Source: Acinetobacter pecorum
Lineage (GTDB): Bacteria; Pseudomonadota; Gammaproteobacteria; Pseudomonadales; Moraxellaceae
NCBI RefSeq assembly: GCF_014837015.1
Contig: NZ_JACSPT010000002.1
Location: forward strand, 186,001 to 250,000
Direction of reading: 5' to 3'
DNA length: 64,000 nucleotides
The notes below the pieces were generated by a model that was not told where the DNA came from, ran no database searches, and saw only the letters and a list, made by a program, of their open reading frames with translations. A program made the position numbers and the translations under genes. Numbering within the stretch: the first letter of the stretch is position 1; each line of letters opens with the position of its first letter. Of this stretch, positions 37,157-47,046 are shown in pieces.

Positions 37157-37792
37157 TCAGGAAGACTGTTTATCCGACTGTATTAACATGATGCTACCTG
37201 TGATTATGGCACCAATGGTTGCAAGTAACATATCTTTATGTGCATCCCAGATATCGCCTTGCTGTCCATTATAGTTTTCCGCATCCTCTGCAGACAGACG
37301 AATAGCAATGAACCATTCAAGCCATTCATAAATCAGGCTGCCGGCCATCACAAATTGAATAACCAAAAGAAAAATCGTGAGTGGTTTCTGCTGTGGAATC
37401 CAGACTTGAAACAAACGATAAAAAACAGGATAAAGTAATAATCCGTAGGCCAAGTGAACAAAACGGTCAAACATATTGCGTGACCAATGCATTGTTTCAT
37501 TCAGATTAAAACCAAAAATTTGCTCAATCCACTGGTTATATGGCACATAAGAATACAGATAATGGGCTGCCACCACATGGATCAGCAGAAAAAGAATATA
37601 AAGATTAAAACTGAGAAAATTTATTCCAATCTTATATAAGCAGAGGAGTAGCATCAGCACCATAAAAACTGTGCCCGCTTGATGGAGCAAATATGACTCT
37701 ATTTCTAAAGGTTGAATGCTGGCCACTATAACTGCGATTGCCAGAATCACTAAACTGACAAAATGCTTGCTACTTAATTGATGATCTATCAT
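37157..37792 (-). CDS. DUF2238 (YjdF-type) membrane protein
   Basis: A 211-residue inner-membrane protein with about six hydrophobic segments. The conserved DUF2238 core reads WSRNMFDRFVHLAYGLLLYP near residues 102-121 and SLIYEWLEWFIAIRLSAEDAENYNGQQGDIWDAHKDMLLATIGA near 152-196, with conserved acidic and histidine residues facing the membrane. Function is unknown. ATG 37792 is preferred to the upstream TTG at 37807, although no strong ribosome-binding site is seen. Its 3' end is at 37157, and purB lies upstream on the same strand behind a terminator. Confidence 0.8.
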   Translation of the reverse strand: MIDHQLSSKHFVSLVILAIAVIVASIQPLEIESYLLHQAGTVFMVLMLLLCLYKIGINFLSFNLYILFLLIHVVAAHYLYSYVPYNQWIEQIFGFNLNETMHWSRNMFDRFVHLAYGLLLYPVFYRLFQVWIPQQKPLTIFLLVIQFVMAGSLIYEWLEWFIAIRLSAEDAENYNGQQGDIWDAHKDMLLATIGAIITGSIMLIQSDKQSS

Positions 37793-37837
37793 CGGCGTCT
37801 TATGCAATTATTTTAAACTGATCATAATTATAAATAA

Positions 37838-37866
37838 AAAAGCGAAGCCGGAGCTTCGCTTTTAGT
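37838..37866 (-). terminator. Terminator of the nudJ-mnmA-hflD-purB operon
   Basis: On the minus strand, AAAAGCGAAGC and GCTTCGCTTTTTT pair around TCCG. It lies about 15 bases past the purB stop. Confidence 0.88.
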
Positions 37867-37880
37867 CTTAATCGTCTGAA

Positions 37881-39278
<1,398 letters not shown>

Positions 39279-39323
39279 TTAGATTTTGGAATTAAACGTA
39301 AAACGAAACACGTGCAGCATCAG

Positions 39324-40055
39324 TTAAACCACCTGAAACTGTAAACGCGCTAGATTCTGAATATCTTGTAGCAACTTGCGTTTGCCAAATACCATGCCCC
39401 AAGAGCTGCCACCGAGCTGACGCCACAGGTGTGCCATTTGCAAACCGGTAAATAAAGACGCACGAATGCGATTGGTGTGTCCGGCATCTTTAAAGGCTTC
39501 GGCATTGCCACGTACCATAATGCGCGGATTAATCTGTCCGGCAGTATCGACATAGGTTTGAGCTAGATTGGCAATGATGCTGGGGTGCAGATAATTATTA
39601 TCAAAGAAAGAAAGCTGTCTGAGAATTTTCTGTTGGGACTGTTCAATAATTTCAACAAATTTGGGATTGCTATAGACCTTCTTTTCTAACTGAAGAAGTG
39701 CCATTGCATAGGTCATTGGAAGTTTTGTACTGGAAAGTTTTGGAATTCTGGATTTGGGGGAAGTGTTGAAGGGCTGAATCAGGCTGCTTTCTAATGTTTT
39801 TAAACCTAAGGAAACATCGGCCAACTGGTTAAAAAAGTCTAATGTCTGGGCGTTCTGATTGCTGCCGGGGCGGATATTAAGACTGGCTTTAATTAACTGT
39901 TCAAAATAGAAGTTACCACTTTCACCAATGCTTTGCTGACCTGTCACCGCTGTCATATGGGTTAGCTGGGTGGCCTGAAACACACCCGCTAATGCCAAAG
40001 CACGATTTTGACGAGTATTCAACGTTATGGCTGGTTGAAATGGTAACTCCGTCAT
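39324..40055 (-). CDS. hflD: HflD-family protein (lysogenization regulator homologue)
   Basis: A 243-residue helical protein. [25 protein letters not shown] at about 16-40 matches the HflD N terminus. [50 protein letters not shown] near 178-230 is the conserved C-terminal block. In E. coli, HflD destabilises phage lambda CII. Its cellular role is unclear and may concern membrane or tRNA processes, given the constant linkage to mnmA and purB. It starts 7 bases after the mnmA stop. Confidence 0.9.
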   Translation of the reverse strand: MTELPFQPAITLNTRQNRALALAGVFQATQLTHMTAVTGQQSIGESGNFYFEQLIKASLNIRPGSNQNAQTLDFFNQLADVSLGLKTLESSLIQPFNTSPKSRIPKLSSTKLPMTYAMALLQLEKKVYSNPKFVEIIEQSQQKILRQLSFFDNNYLHPSIIANLAQTYVDTAGQINPRIMVRGNAEAFKDAGHTNRIRASLFTGLQMAHLWRQLGGSSWGMVFGKRKLLQDIQNLARLQFQVV

Positions 40056-40062
40056 GCCGAAT

Positions 40063-41214
40063 TCATCCTTTTATAAAATCAGGTTTAGGCGCATTGGTAT
40101 GATGAATCACACCACCCCCTAAACAAACTTCACCTGAATAGAACACCACGCTTTGACCTGGGGTCACCGCACGTTGAGGTTCATCAAACTCAACACGAAC
40201 ACCATTCGGCGCTTCTGAATCTTGATACACAGTACATGCCTGATCAGTCTGACGGTAACGGGTTTTGGCTGTGCAACGGAAACCTGTTTCAGGAATATCC
40301 TGCTCACCTGCCACCCAGTCAATTGCCTCACTCCAAAGTGTAGTACTTTGCATGAGAGGATGTTCATGGCCTTGGCCGACCACCAGACGATTGCCTTCGA
40401 TATCTTTATGCAATACGAACCAGGCGCCTTCAGCAGCTCCTTTCATACCGCCAATACCAATGCCACCGCGTTGACCGAGCGTATAGTACATTAAGCCGTG
40501 ATGATCACCAACCTCTTTACCGTCTTCCAGTACGATTTTTCCGGGTTGAGCGGGTAAATATTGCTTCAAGAAGTCATTAAAACGACGTTCACCAATAAAA
40601 CAGATCCCAGTCGAGTCTTTTTTCTTGGCCGTAACCAGATCTAATTCTTCTGCAATTTTACGGACTTGTGGCTTTTCAATTTCGCCAACAGGGAACAGAG
40701 TCTTATTAATTTCACGACCATGGACAGCATGCAGGAAGTAAGTCTGGTCTTTGTTATTGTCCACACCACGCAGTAGCGGTGCATATTCTTCACCACGTGA
40801 GTTGGTCATGGTTTCACCACGACGACAATAGTGACCTGTCGCAATAAAGTCTGCACCAAGGTTCACTGAATGATCGAGAAAGGCACGAAATTTAATTTCT
40901 TTATTACATAAAATGTCTGGGTTAGGCGTACGTCCGGCTGCATATTCTGCCAGGAAATGCTCGAAGACGCGATCCCAGTATTCCATCGCGAAATTGGCAG
41001 TATGCAGTTTAATCCCGATCTTGTCGCAAACGGCTTGTGCATCGGCAAGATCTTCCATTGCCGTACAGTATTCTGTGCCGTCATCTTCTTCCCAGTTTTT
41101 CATGAAAAGACCTTCAACCTGATAACCCTGTTGAAGTAGGAGTGCTGCAGACACAGATGAATCTACACCACCAGACATACCGACGATGACACGTTGTTGC
41201 ATAGGATTAGGCAT
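40063..41214 (-). CDS. mnmA: tRNA-specific 2-thiouridylase MnmA
   Basis: MnmA thiolates U34 of the tRNAs for Lys, Glu and Gln using ATP and a persulfide relay. The 383-residue protein has the PP-loop GMSGGVDSS near residues 12-20, a first catalytic cysteine in [11 protein letters not shown] near 104, and a second in [13 protein letters not shown] near 204. The C-terminal beta domain ends in [22 protein letters not shown] 41214 overlaps the nudJ stop by 8 bases (ATGCCTAA), implying translational coupling. A second ATG at 41202 is also possible. Confidence 0.97.
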   Translation of the reverse strand: MPNPMQQRVIVGMSGGVDSSVSAALLLQQGYQVEGLFMKNWEEDDGTEYCTAMEDLADAQAVCDKIGIKLHTANFAMEYWDRVFEHFLAEYAAGRTPNPDILCNKEIKFRAFLDHSVNLGADFIATGHYCRRGETMTNSRGEEYAPLLRGVDNNKDQTYFLHAVHGREINKTLFPVGEIEKPQVRKIAEELDLVTAKKKDSTGICFIGERRFNDFLKQYLPAQPGKIVLEDGKEVGDHHGLMYYTLGQRGGIGIGGMKGAAEGAWFVLHKDIEGNRLVVGQGHEHPLMQSTTLWSEAIDWVAGEQDIPETGFRCTAKTRYRQTDQACTVYQDSEAPNGVRVEFDEPQRAVTPGQSVVFYSGEVCLGGGVIHHTNAPKPDFIKG

Positions 41215-41692
41215 CCAAATTTGAAATTAAGGGAGAATTTTGGTGCTCGTAAATGAGCGATAAAGGATATTTTTGACCTGAAAGTGCATCTTGCACGGCT
41301 TTAATTACCAGTGGGCTACGTGCGCGAGCAGACTCAATCAGTTCATCAAGCGTCATCCACACTGGACCGACAATGCCTGTATCTAAAGTGGCATTCGGAT
41401 CATAGGCGATGGAATTGGCCAAGAAACAGAAACGGTAATAGGTGCGGTCAGGGAACATCGGTGGAGTATAGGTATATATACCCAACAAGTGTTTTACTTC
41501 CACGGTATGACCTGTTTCTTCCATAGTTTCACGAATGGCAGCTTCAATAATGCTTTCACCACATTCGACATGACCTGCTGGCTGATTAAAAACTGTGTGC
41601 ATCACACCTTCAGCATGTTCTTCTACAAACAGGAACTTTCCGTCTTTTTCAACAACAGTTGCGACAGTGACGTGAGCAGTCCAAGCGGTCAT
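41207..41692 (-). CDS. nudJ: NUDIX hydrolase NudJ-like
   Basis: A 161-residue phosphohydrolase starting [25 protein letters not shown], like E. coli NudJ, which acts on thiamine pyrophosphate precursors and nucleoside di- and triphosphates. The Nudix box is complete, from [13 protein letters not shown] to REtMEETG (G-x5-E-x7-RE-x2-EE-x-G) near residues 36-58. The order nudJ-mnmA-hflD-purB supports the name. The longer frame to GTG 41719 is not used here, because ATG 41692 matches the family start. Confidence 0.88.
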   Translation of the reverse strand: MTAWTAHVTVATVVEKDGKFLFVEEHAEGVMHTVFNQPAGHVECGESIIEAAIRETMEETGHTVEVKHLLGIYTYTPPMFPDRTYYRFCFLANSIAYDPNATLDTGIVGPVWMTLDELIESARARSPLVIKAVQDALSGQKYPLSLIYEHQNSPLISNLDA

Positions 41693-41901
41693 AAGGCAGC
41701 ACCATGGAAAAGGATGCACTATTGTATAAAATTTTGGGGTGTGTGGCTATGTGAAGGGCAGGATTTCTTTGATTCTGTAAATAATCGAGATTTTAAAAAG
41801 GAATCGAGCGGTATAAATAAAGGAAAAACATTAAAATTCTCGCTATTAAATAAGGTTATAGGCTGACACCTGGCTGAAATATGCGAAAATGTGTTTGTAA
41901 A

Positions 41902-41927
41902 AAAGCCCCTTTGAAAAAGGAGCTTTA
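41902..41927 (-). terminator. Terminator of the lipase gene
   Basis: On the minus strand, AAAGCTCCTTT and AAAGGGGCTTT pair around TTC with one mismatch, followed by TTTACA. It is about 60 bases past the stop at 41986. Confidence 0.65.
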
Positions 41928-41985
41928 ATATATTTTCAATCGCATCTATGCATTGAGCTCTGACTAGACGGCTCAATACTTTATA

Positions 41986-43191
41986 TTATTTTAGATTACA
42001 GTTACTTTGAAATTTCCCTTGGTCCACAGAATTAATAAAGTTGCCAATCAGGGTGGGACTCTGTCTTAGGGAATCACGATGATCTCCACCTTTAACTTCA
42101 TGGAATTCGATAGGTTTTTTCATTTTACAAATTTGCTGAAAGTAAGCATAAGTTCCACGAGGATCGACCAGTTGATCTTTATCACCTTGTACCAGCATCA
42201 CAGGTACGGTAGGGATCATATTTTCAATTGACTGTTTTTTTAGATAGGTAATCAAAGGTGTCAGATTGGCATCGGGCTTGAAAACTGTTTTGGGCGCTTG
42301 CTTTAAGTCATCTTGCAATTCTGACAAACAACGACTACGTGCAAAAGTAAGAATTTTATTCATCTCGGGGCTAACGAGATTCGTAGGGTTAAGCGTTGGA
42401 TCTGCTGCTTCAGCACCTAAAAGAACAATAGGAAAAAACGAAGCAACACTCGATGAAATCTGTGGATGAGTTTTTACATATTCAGCAATTCCCTGATATT
42501 GATACCCTCCTGGCGCAAGAGCAATTGCTCCCCGAAGCTTGAATTCTGGTGCATATTTTTGCCCATGTGCGGCTACCATAATAGTGGCAGCACCACCTTG
42601 GCTATGTCCCATGACATACCAGTCTTTACTAAACTGATAGGGCTTTAAAAAATGGGCCGCTCTTACAGCATCCACTACAGTATGCAACTGGCTCTGGGCA
42701 TTCATATAGGGATGTAAGGTGGGCGTACCTAAACCTTGATAGTCGGGTGCGACTACTGCATAACCACGCGCAAGCCAGGCATTTAGGGCCGTTGCTGCAA
42801 TTTGCTGGTAGACATGTACTGGCCCGCCCACATAATCCTCAGAGGGTGCACAGGTATCGGCCACCCCAGTTGTACCATGAGCCCAGGCTAGTACAGGCCA
42901 GCCTCCTTTGGGTGCCTTGCCTTTAGGCAATAAAATGAATCCAGAAGTGACGATAGGCTCGGCATTTACTCCACGACTGCGATAATTAATTAAAAACCGT
43001 TGTGAAGCATTAGTAAAGAGATCGGGAGTTTGCTCTTTCATAGACAGCAGTGTACCTGGTGTTTTTGCTGCAATATCAGAAAACAGGGTTTTATCCTGAT
43101 TGGCTGGAGCGGGAGAAGCGAACACATATGCGGAACCCAAGCATATGCAGCTGACTATGGTTTTTGAAATCAGATTTTTTATTTTCAACAT
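41986..43191 (-). CDS. Secreted lipase (LIP/secretory lipase family)
   Basis: A 401-residue exported alpha/beta hydrolase. A signal peptide runs to about residue 25 (ending AYVFA-SPAP). WPVLAWAHGTTGVADTCAPSEDY near 97-119 is the oxyanion region, and the nucleophile elbow is GHSQGGAA near 194. The acid probably lies in VPVMLVQGDKDQLVDP near 338-350 and the histidine in GGDHRDSLRQ near 372. The same fold occurs in secretory lipases of fungi and Acinetobacter/Pseudomonas. ATG 43191 follows GTGGAGAATACTTCC, which places a GGAG site at the right distance. Four or more cysteines may form disulfides. Confidence 0.85.
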   Translation of the reverse strand: MLKIKNLISKTIVSCICLGSAYVFASPAPANQDKTLFSDIAAKTPGTLLSMKEQTPDLFTNASQRFLINYRSRGVNAEPIVTSGFILLPKGKAPKGGWPVLAWAHGTTGVADTCAPSEDYVGGPVHVYQQIAATALNAWLARGYAVVAPDYQGLGTPTLHPYMNAQSQLHTVVDAVRAAHFLKPYQFSKDWYVMGHSQGGAATIMVAAHGQKYAPEFKLRGAIALAPGGYQYQGIAEYVKTHPQISSSVASFFPIVLLGAEAADPTLNPTNLVSPEMNKILTFARSRCLSELQDDLKQAPKTVFKPDANLTPLITYLKKQSIENMIPTVPVMLVQGDKDQLVDPRGTYAYFQQICKMKKPIEFHEVKGGDHRDSLRQSPTLIGNFINSVDQGKFQSNCNLK

Positions 43192-43582
43192 GGAAGTATT
43201 CTCCACTCTTACTTATATAATTTAAAATATTCTAAATCTTTAGGATGATCTAGGTGAAAATATAGACAATTTCACAATAAGTTTAAACAGTTAAATATTT
43301 ATTTTTGTAAGATTTAGGCCCCTGAAATGAAGTGTCTTATATTTAATAATTTATGTAAATGAATGGATTAGATTTAATGAATTAATTATCTTTAAAGTAA
43401 TAAAATGAGGGGCTGTAAATAAAATTTTTATTAATTTAAATTTATATTTTATAAAACTATAAAAGATCTAGGAGGGATTGTATTTAATAAAGGGTTAAGA
43501 ATATGCTTCATGGTTTAAATCACTGGATTTAATTAACCTAAAATGATTGGTGAAAAAAATATAATGATCAATCGTAAAGAGC
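43192..43582. other. Very AT-rich intergenic region
   Basis: About 390 bases between the lipase and hdeA genes are markedly AT-rich. No ORF over 12 codons with a ribosome-binding site is present. The lipase promoter must lie here, but no clear -35/-10 pair stands out. Confidence 0.4.
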
Positions 43583-43619
43583 TAAAAAACAGTAATTAGT
43601 TTTAATTACTGTTTTTTAT
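43583..43619 (-). terminator. Terminator of hdeA
   Basis: AAAAAACAGTAATTA and TAATTACTGTTTTTT pair around GTTT, perfect over 15 bases. On the minus strand the T-run follows, 21 bases past the hdeA stop. Confidence 0.85.
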
Positions 43620-43640
43620 ATAAAAAGACAGATGAAGGGC

Positions 43641-43949
43641 TTATTTTATTTTAGCCCATTCTTTAGCCAAACGTTGTCTAAAGCTTTGTTTTTTATCTTT
43701 CTTACACTCTTGAACCATAATAGGTGTAACCTTTTCAATACCTTGTGTATCAATAATCTGATTTTCTACACCTTTATTATTCATATTTAAAGCTATAGTT
43801 ACGCCAACAGCAGTTGGTTGGTACTTAGCATCCAATACAAGAAAGTCCTCACATGTCCATTGGTTTACCGGTTTTTTTGCGGAAGCAGAATTTACAAAAA
43901 ATGGAGATAATGCTACGCAAGATAAAATGATAATAGATAATTTTTTCAT
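43641..43949 (-). CDS. hdeA: Acid-stress periplasmic chaperone HdeA
   Basis: A 102-residue exported protein. The signal peptide ends at about residue 24 (NSASA-KKP). The mature part starts KKPVNQWTCEDFLVLDAKYQPTAVG, then a helix ending in IDTQGIEKVTPIMVQECKKDKKQSF, closely following E. coli HdeA. The two cysteines that form the HdeA disulfide (WTCEDF and VQECKK) are present. HdeA unfolds at low pH and binds denatured periplasmic proteins. No hdeB, hdeD or gad genes are adjacent. The surrounding DNA is more AT-rich than the rest of the window. Confidence 0.92.
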   Translation of the reverse strand: MKKLSIIILSCVALSPFFVNSASAKKPVNQWTCEDFLVLDAKYQPTAVGVTIALNMNNKGVENQIIDTQGIEKVTPIMVQECKKDKKQSFRQRLAKEWAKIK

Positions 43950-44254
43950 TTTAATTAATCTCTTATGACGGTTATGAAATTATCTGAGATTATAATATTT
44001 AATTATAATCTTATTTGGTGAAATTAACTGATACTTGATAGGATGTATATTAATAATGTGTATCTAATTTTATATAAAATTAATTTAATCATAGTAAGTA
44101 TTTAATAGATATAATATTAATATTAATTTATTAAATTGTTTGAAAATTAATATTACAATTTTGAGAAATGGTATATTTCAAGTAAATTTTAAGAATTTGA
44201 TTTTGGATGATGCCGAGATTAATTCTAATATACTTGAAATAACGGTTTCACGCA
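43950..44254. other. Very AT-rich intergenic region with an inverted repeat
   Basis: About 305 bases hold no gene. TATTTCAAGTA (44174-44184) and TACTTGAAATA (44231-44241) are perfect inverse copies 46 bases apart, just past the 3' end of the gene at 44255. They are too far apart for a simple terminator. Confidence 0.45.
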
Positions 44255-44503
44255 TTACTTCCCCTGATTTCTTATACTTAAATATTCTTGTGAATTGAGA
44301 TAGTTAAAGCCGGCATTTTCCCACTGTGTTTTGCTTGGCCATTGAGCATAACCCATATAATCACCGGTCTTTTTGTTTTTGTGGAGGCGATAGCCTAAAG
44401 AACCTAGAACCAGATGAATCCCTTCTGTACGTGTTTTCCATGCTTGCACGAAAGCTTCATCTGTCGCTGGTTTAATTTTGAAACAATAGACCGCAATAAA
44501 TAT
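44255..44503 (-). CDS. Antibiotic-biosynthesis-monooxygenase-like small protein, start unclear
   Basis: A protein of about 82 residues with the dimeric alpha/beta-barrel (ABM) pattern: IAVYCFKIKPATDEAFVQAWKTRTEGIHLVLGSLGYRLHKN, then YMGYAQWPSKTQWENAG. ABM proteins are small heme-degrading or quinol-oxidising enzymes or are of unknown role. No ATG precedes the domain in frame. The best ribosome-binding site, GGAG (44511-44514 on the complement), sits 7 bases before an ATA codon at 44503. A TTG at 44536 lies inside a hairpin (GCTTGTTT/AAACAAGC). Either ATA is used weakly or the start codon has been lost by mutation. Confidence 0.6.
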   Translation of the reverse strand: MFIAVYCFKIKPATDEAFVQAWKTRTEGIHLVLGSLGYRLHKNKKTGDYMGYAQWPSKTQWENAGFNYLNSQEYLSIRNQGK

Positions 44504-44587
44504 TTTAATTCTCCAGTCATGCTTGTTTTTAAACAAGCATTAAACTAATAGGATTAAAATAATATATTGAGATATAAATATTTTTAT

Positions 44588-45121
44588 TTATCCAAGATAG
44601 TTTCGGGAAACTTTTACATAATTTTGTGCTGAATAGGGCAAGAATGCTATTTCTTTTTCAGTTAAAGGTCTTAATTTTTTTGCAGGACTCCCCACATAGA
44701 GCCAGCCGCTTTCCAAAACTTTATTCGGTGGTACTAAAGTTCCTGCACCAATCATGACATCATCCGGAATTACCACATTATCCAGAATAATACTATTAAT
44801 CCCGATCAGAACACGGTTGCCAATGGTACAGCCATGCAGCGTTACGTGATGACCAATTGTCACATTTTCCCCAATAACCAGGGGTGAACCTTCCGGTTGG
44901 TCGGCTTTCTTATGGCTAACATGCAGCATGGCATGATCCTGTATATTAGAATTTCTGCCAATATGGATATGGTTAACATCTCCACGAATCACGGCAAAAG
45001 GCCAGACTGAGACGTTTTCAGCCAAAATTACATCACCCACGACTACGGCCATGGGATCAATATAACAGGAATCTGCCACTTGCGGAGTGGTATTCAGATA
45101 AGAACGAATATTTTGGCTCAT
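44588..45121 (-). CDS. Gamma-class carbonic anhydrase-like hexapeptide protein
   Basis: A 177-residue left-handed beta-helix protein of the YrdA/PaaY type. Hexapeptide repeats run from VVVGDVILAENVSVWPFAVIRGD through HIGRNSNIQDHAMLHVSH to VTIGHHVTLHGCTIGNRVLIGINSIILDNVVIPDDVMIGAGTLVPPN. Metal-binding histidines are visible in DHAMLHVSHKK and GHHVTLHGC, as in gamma carbonic anhydrases, though many YrdA proteins lack measured activity. ATG 45121 is chosen over the in-frame codon at 45169, because MSQNIRSYL matches family starts. Confidence 0.87.
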   Translation of the reverse strand: MSQNIRSYLNTTPQVADSCYIDPMAVVVGDVILAENVSVWPFAVIRGDVNHIHIGRNSNIQDHAMLHVSHKKADQPEGSPLVIGENVTIGHHVTLHGCTIGNRVLIGINSIILDNVVIPDDVMIGAGTLVPPNKVLESGWLYVGSPAKKLRPLTEKEIAFLPYSAQNYVKVSRNYLG

Positions 45122-45149
45122 GTCAGTACTACCCTGAAAATTTATGATC

Positions 45150-45190
45150 ATTATAAAATAAAAAAGCATACATTCCAGGAATGTATGCTT
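45150..45190 (-). terminator. Terminator of dacC
   Basis: AAGCATACATTCC (45164-45176) and GGAATGTATGCTT (45178-45190) are perfect inverse copies around one base. On the minus strand TTTTTATTTTATAAT follows. It lies 37 bases past the dacC stop. Confidence 0.88.
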
Positions 45191-45226
45191 TGGCTTTAGT
45201 CTGAAACAGTATTTATAAATTAATAC

Positions 45227-46375
45227 TTAGAACAGGTTGCTAAAGAATTGCTTGATATGATCCAGCATACGTGCAAAGAAGCCTGCTTCTTCAACTGCCT
45301 GTAGTGCAACCAGTGGTTTTTCAGCAATTACTTTGCCATCTAGAGTGGCTACATATTTACCTACTATCTGACCTGGCTGTAAAGGTGCAGTCAGTTTAGG
45401 CTGTACCACCAGTTGGGTTTTTATTGCGTTGGCCTGACCTTTTGGCATGGTCACATTAAAGTTCTCAGCCAGGCCAATCTGGACTTCATCTTCTTTGCCG
45501 AACCAGACTTTGGCTTTGGCGAGTACCTGTTTGGCAGGCTGAACATTTTTGGTTTCGAAGTTGGCATAACCCCAGGCAAGCAGCTCACGTGTCTGAGTCG
45601 CACGTTCCTGCATAGTTGGTGCACCAAAAATTACTGAAATTAATCGGGTAGGGCCACGTTTTGAAGAAGTTGTCAAACAATAACCAGCTTCATTGGTATG
45701 ACCGGTTTTTAAACCATCTACACTTGGGTCAGTATATAGCAGTGCATTACGATTACCTTGCTTAATCCCATTAAAAGTAAATTCTTTTTCCGCATAAATC
45801 GGATAATACTTTGAACTGTCTTTGATGATGTGCTGTGCCAATGTAGCCATATCTTTGGCAGTCGAATAATGTCCTTCAGCAGGCATACCGGTTGAATTGA
45901 TAAAGCTGGTATTGGTCATGCCAATACGTTTGGCTTCCTGATTCATCATATGTGCAAAGGTACCCTCGTTCCCTGCAATATGTTCGGCCATTGCTTTAGA
46001 GGCATCATTACCAGACTGGATAATAATTCCGCGCAGCATTTCCAACGCAGTTGCCGTACCGTTTAAAGGTACATACATACATGATTCCGCACTGCTACCG
46101 CGGCACCATGCAGATTCATTCATACGGACCTGTTCGTCTTCAGTCAGCTCACCGCTTAATAGTTTCTGCTCGATGATGTAACTGGTCATCATCTTGGTCA
46201 TGGAAGCAGGGGCTAATTTTTCATTTTCATTTTTAGATGCGAGAATTTGCCCTGTTTCGAAGTCCATCAGCACATAAGATTTATTATTCAATTCTGGTGG
46301 TGCAGATAAGACAGTTGCTGCAAAGCTGAAACTAGGAATTAATAATAATGCAGCAAGGGCAGTTTTTTGGGTCAT
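45227..46375 (-). CDS. dacC: D-alanyl-D-alanine carboxypeptidase, PBP5/6 type
   Basis: This enzyme removes the terminal D-Ala from peptidoglycan stem peptides in the periplasm. The 382-residue protein has a signal peptide ending SFA-ATV. The S11 motifs are SxxK in APASMTKMMTS (about residue 58), SxN in IIQSGNDASKAM and KTG in DGLKTGHTNEAGYCL (about 224). The C-terminal PBP5 beta domain is present, and the end of the protein is an amphipathic helix (FFARMLDHIKQFFSNLF) that anchors it to the inner membrane. ATG 46375 is preferred to 46408. Whether it is DacA- or DacC-like cannot be settled by eye. Confidence 0.93.
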   Translation of the reverse strand: MTQKTALAALLLIPSFSFAATVLSAPPELNNKSYVLMDFETGQILASKNENEKLAPASMTKMMTSYIIEQKLLSGELTEDEQVRMNESAWCRGSSAESCMYVPLNGTATALEMLRGIIIQSGNDASKAMAEHIAGNEGTFAHMMNQEAKRIGMTNTSFINSTGMPAEGHYSTAKDMATLAQHIIKDSSKYYPIYAEKEFTFNGIKQGNRNALLYTDPSVDGLKTGHTNEAGYCLTTSSKRGPTRLISVIFGAPTMQERATQTRELLAWGYANFETKNVQPAKQVLAKAKVWFGKEDEVQIGLAENFNVTMPKGQANAIKTQLVVQPKLTAPLQPGQIVGKYVATLDGKVIAEKPLVALQAVEEAGFFARMLDHIKQFFSNLF

Positions 46376-46509
46376 TTCTAGTGGGTTCCAATATCTTGAT
46401 GTAAGCACGAAGAGCCTAGCATTTTAGGACAAAGCTAGGCTGACTTCTATGGGAAACCCAGTCTAATTTCAAAAGTATTGTAAGTAATCGGCACAAATAT
46501 CGCTTAATT

Positions 46510-46884
46510 TTAATATGTGGTTAATTCGTCACAAATCACCTGATTTTTTTGCTTCCCAGCTTTTTTGGCATCTGCTTGTGCTTCAGCCAGAATATTGCGG
46601 AAATCTTTCTGTTTTGCCATCTGATTTAAGCGTTCCACCGGATTGCTTTGACCCGGCATATATTCTGTCACCAGCTTATTATAGCCTTGATTGAATTGTG
46701 ACTTGTCTTTAACCACGCTTGGGCAGATTTCTGAAAGAACATAAATTGCAGCCAGTTCCTCTTTGGTCACTTTCTGGGTTGGAGTAACATTAATATTTTC
46801 ATCGGCTGCGAAGGCGGAAGTTCCGAAAAAAGTTGCTGCGGAAACTGTACAGAAGGCCAAAGCCTGAAATAATGGACTTTTCAT
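46510..46884 (-). CDS. Small exported protein, paralogue of 47047-47430 (MCR_0457-like)
   Basis: A 124-residue protein with a signal peptide cleaved after SAFA (about residue 26). The mature part is helical and has two conserved cysteines, one in YVLSEICPSVV and one in NQVICDEL at the C terminus, likely a disulfide. The repeating pattern of lysine-rich helices (LAEAQADAKKAGKQ) matches the neighbouring gene across its length. It resembles the MCR_0457 family of Moraxellaceae as I recall it. Function is unknown. The codon at 46896 is TTG, so ATG 46884 is taken as the start. Confidence 0.75.
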   Translation of the reverse strand: MKSPLFQALAFCTVSAATFFGTSAFAADENINVTPTQKVTKEELAAIYVLSEICPSVVKDKSQFNQGYNKLVTEYMPGQSNPVERLNQMAKQKDFRNILAEAQADAKKAGKQKNQVICDELTTY

Positions 46885-46999
46885 TAAAAAACTCAAAAAA
46901 AAGATTTAGAACAATAATTTGCCTAGCTTAAACTTATTTTTGCAATTGAAAAGTGGGGAAATGTAGCGAAGCTGTAGAAATGTGAAGAAATCTGTAAGC

Positions 47000-47031
47000 G
47001 AAATAAGATGATGTGCACATCATCTTATTTC
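47000..47031. repeat. 32-base perfect palindrome
   Basis: GAAATAAGATGATGTG is followed directly by its exact inverse complement, with no loop. It lies 16 bases past the stop of the minus-strand gene at 47047 and upstream of the paralogue at 46884. It could be a strong 3' hairpin or a binding site for a dimeric regulator. Confidence 0.9.
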
Positions 47032-47046
47032 TCAAAAGTAAATTAC

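Noticed and set aside
41719..41976. 85-codon minus-strand ORF between nudJ and the lipase gene
   Set aside because: It runs through the lipase terminator and its composition does not look like a protein; no ribosome-binding site is seen.
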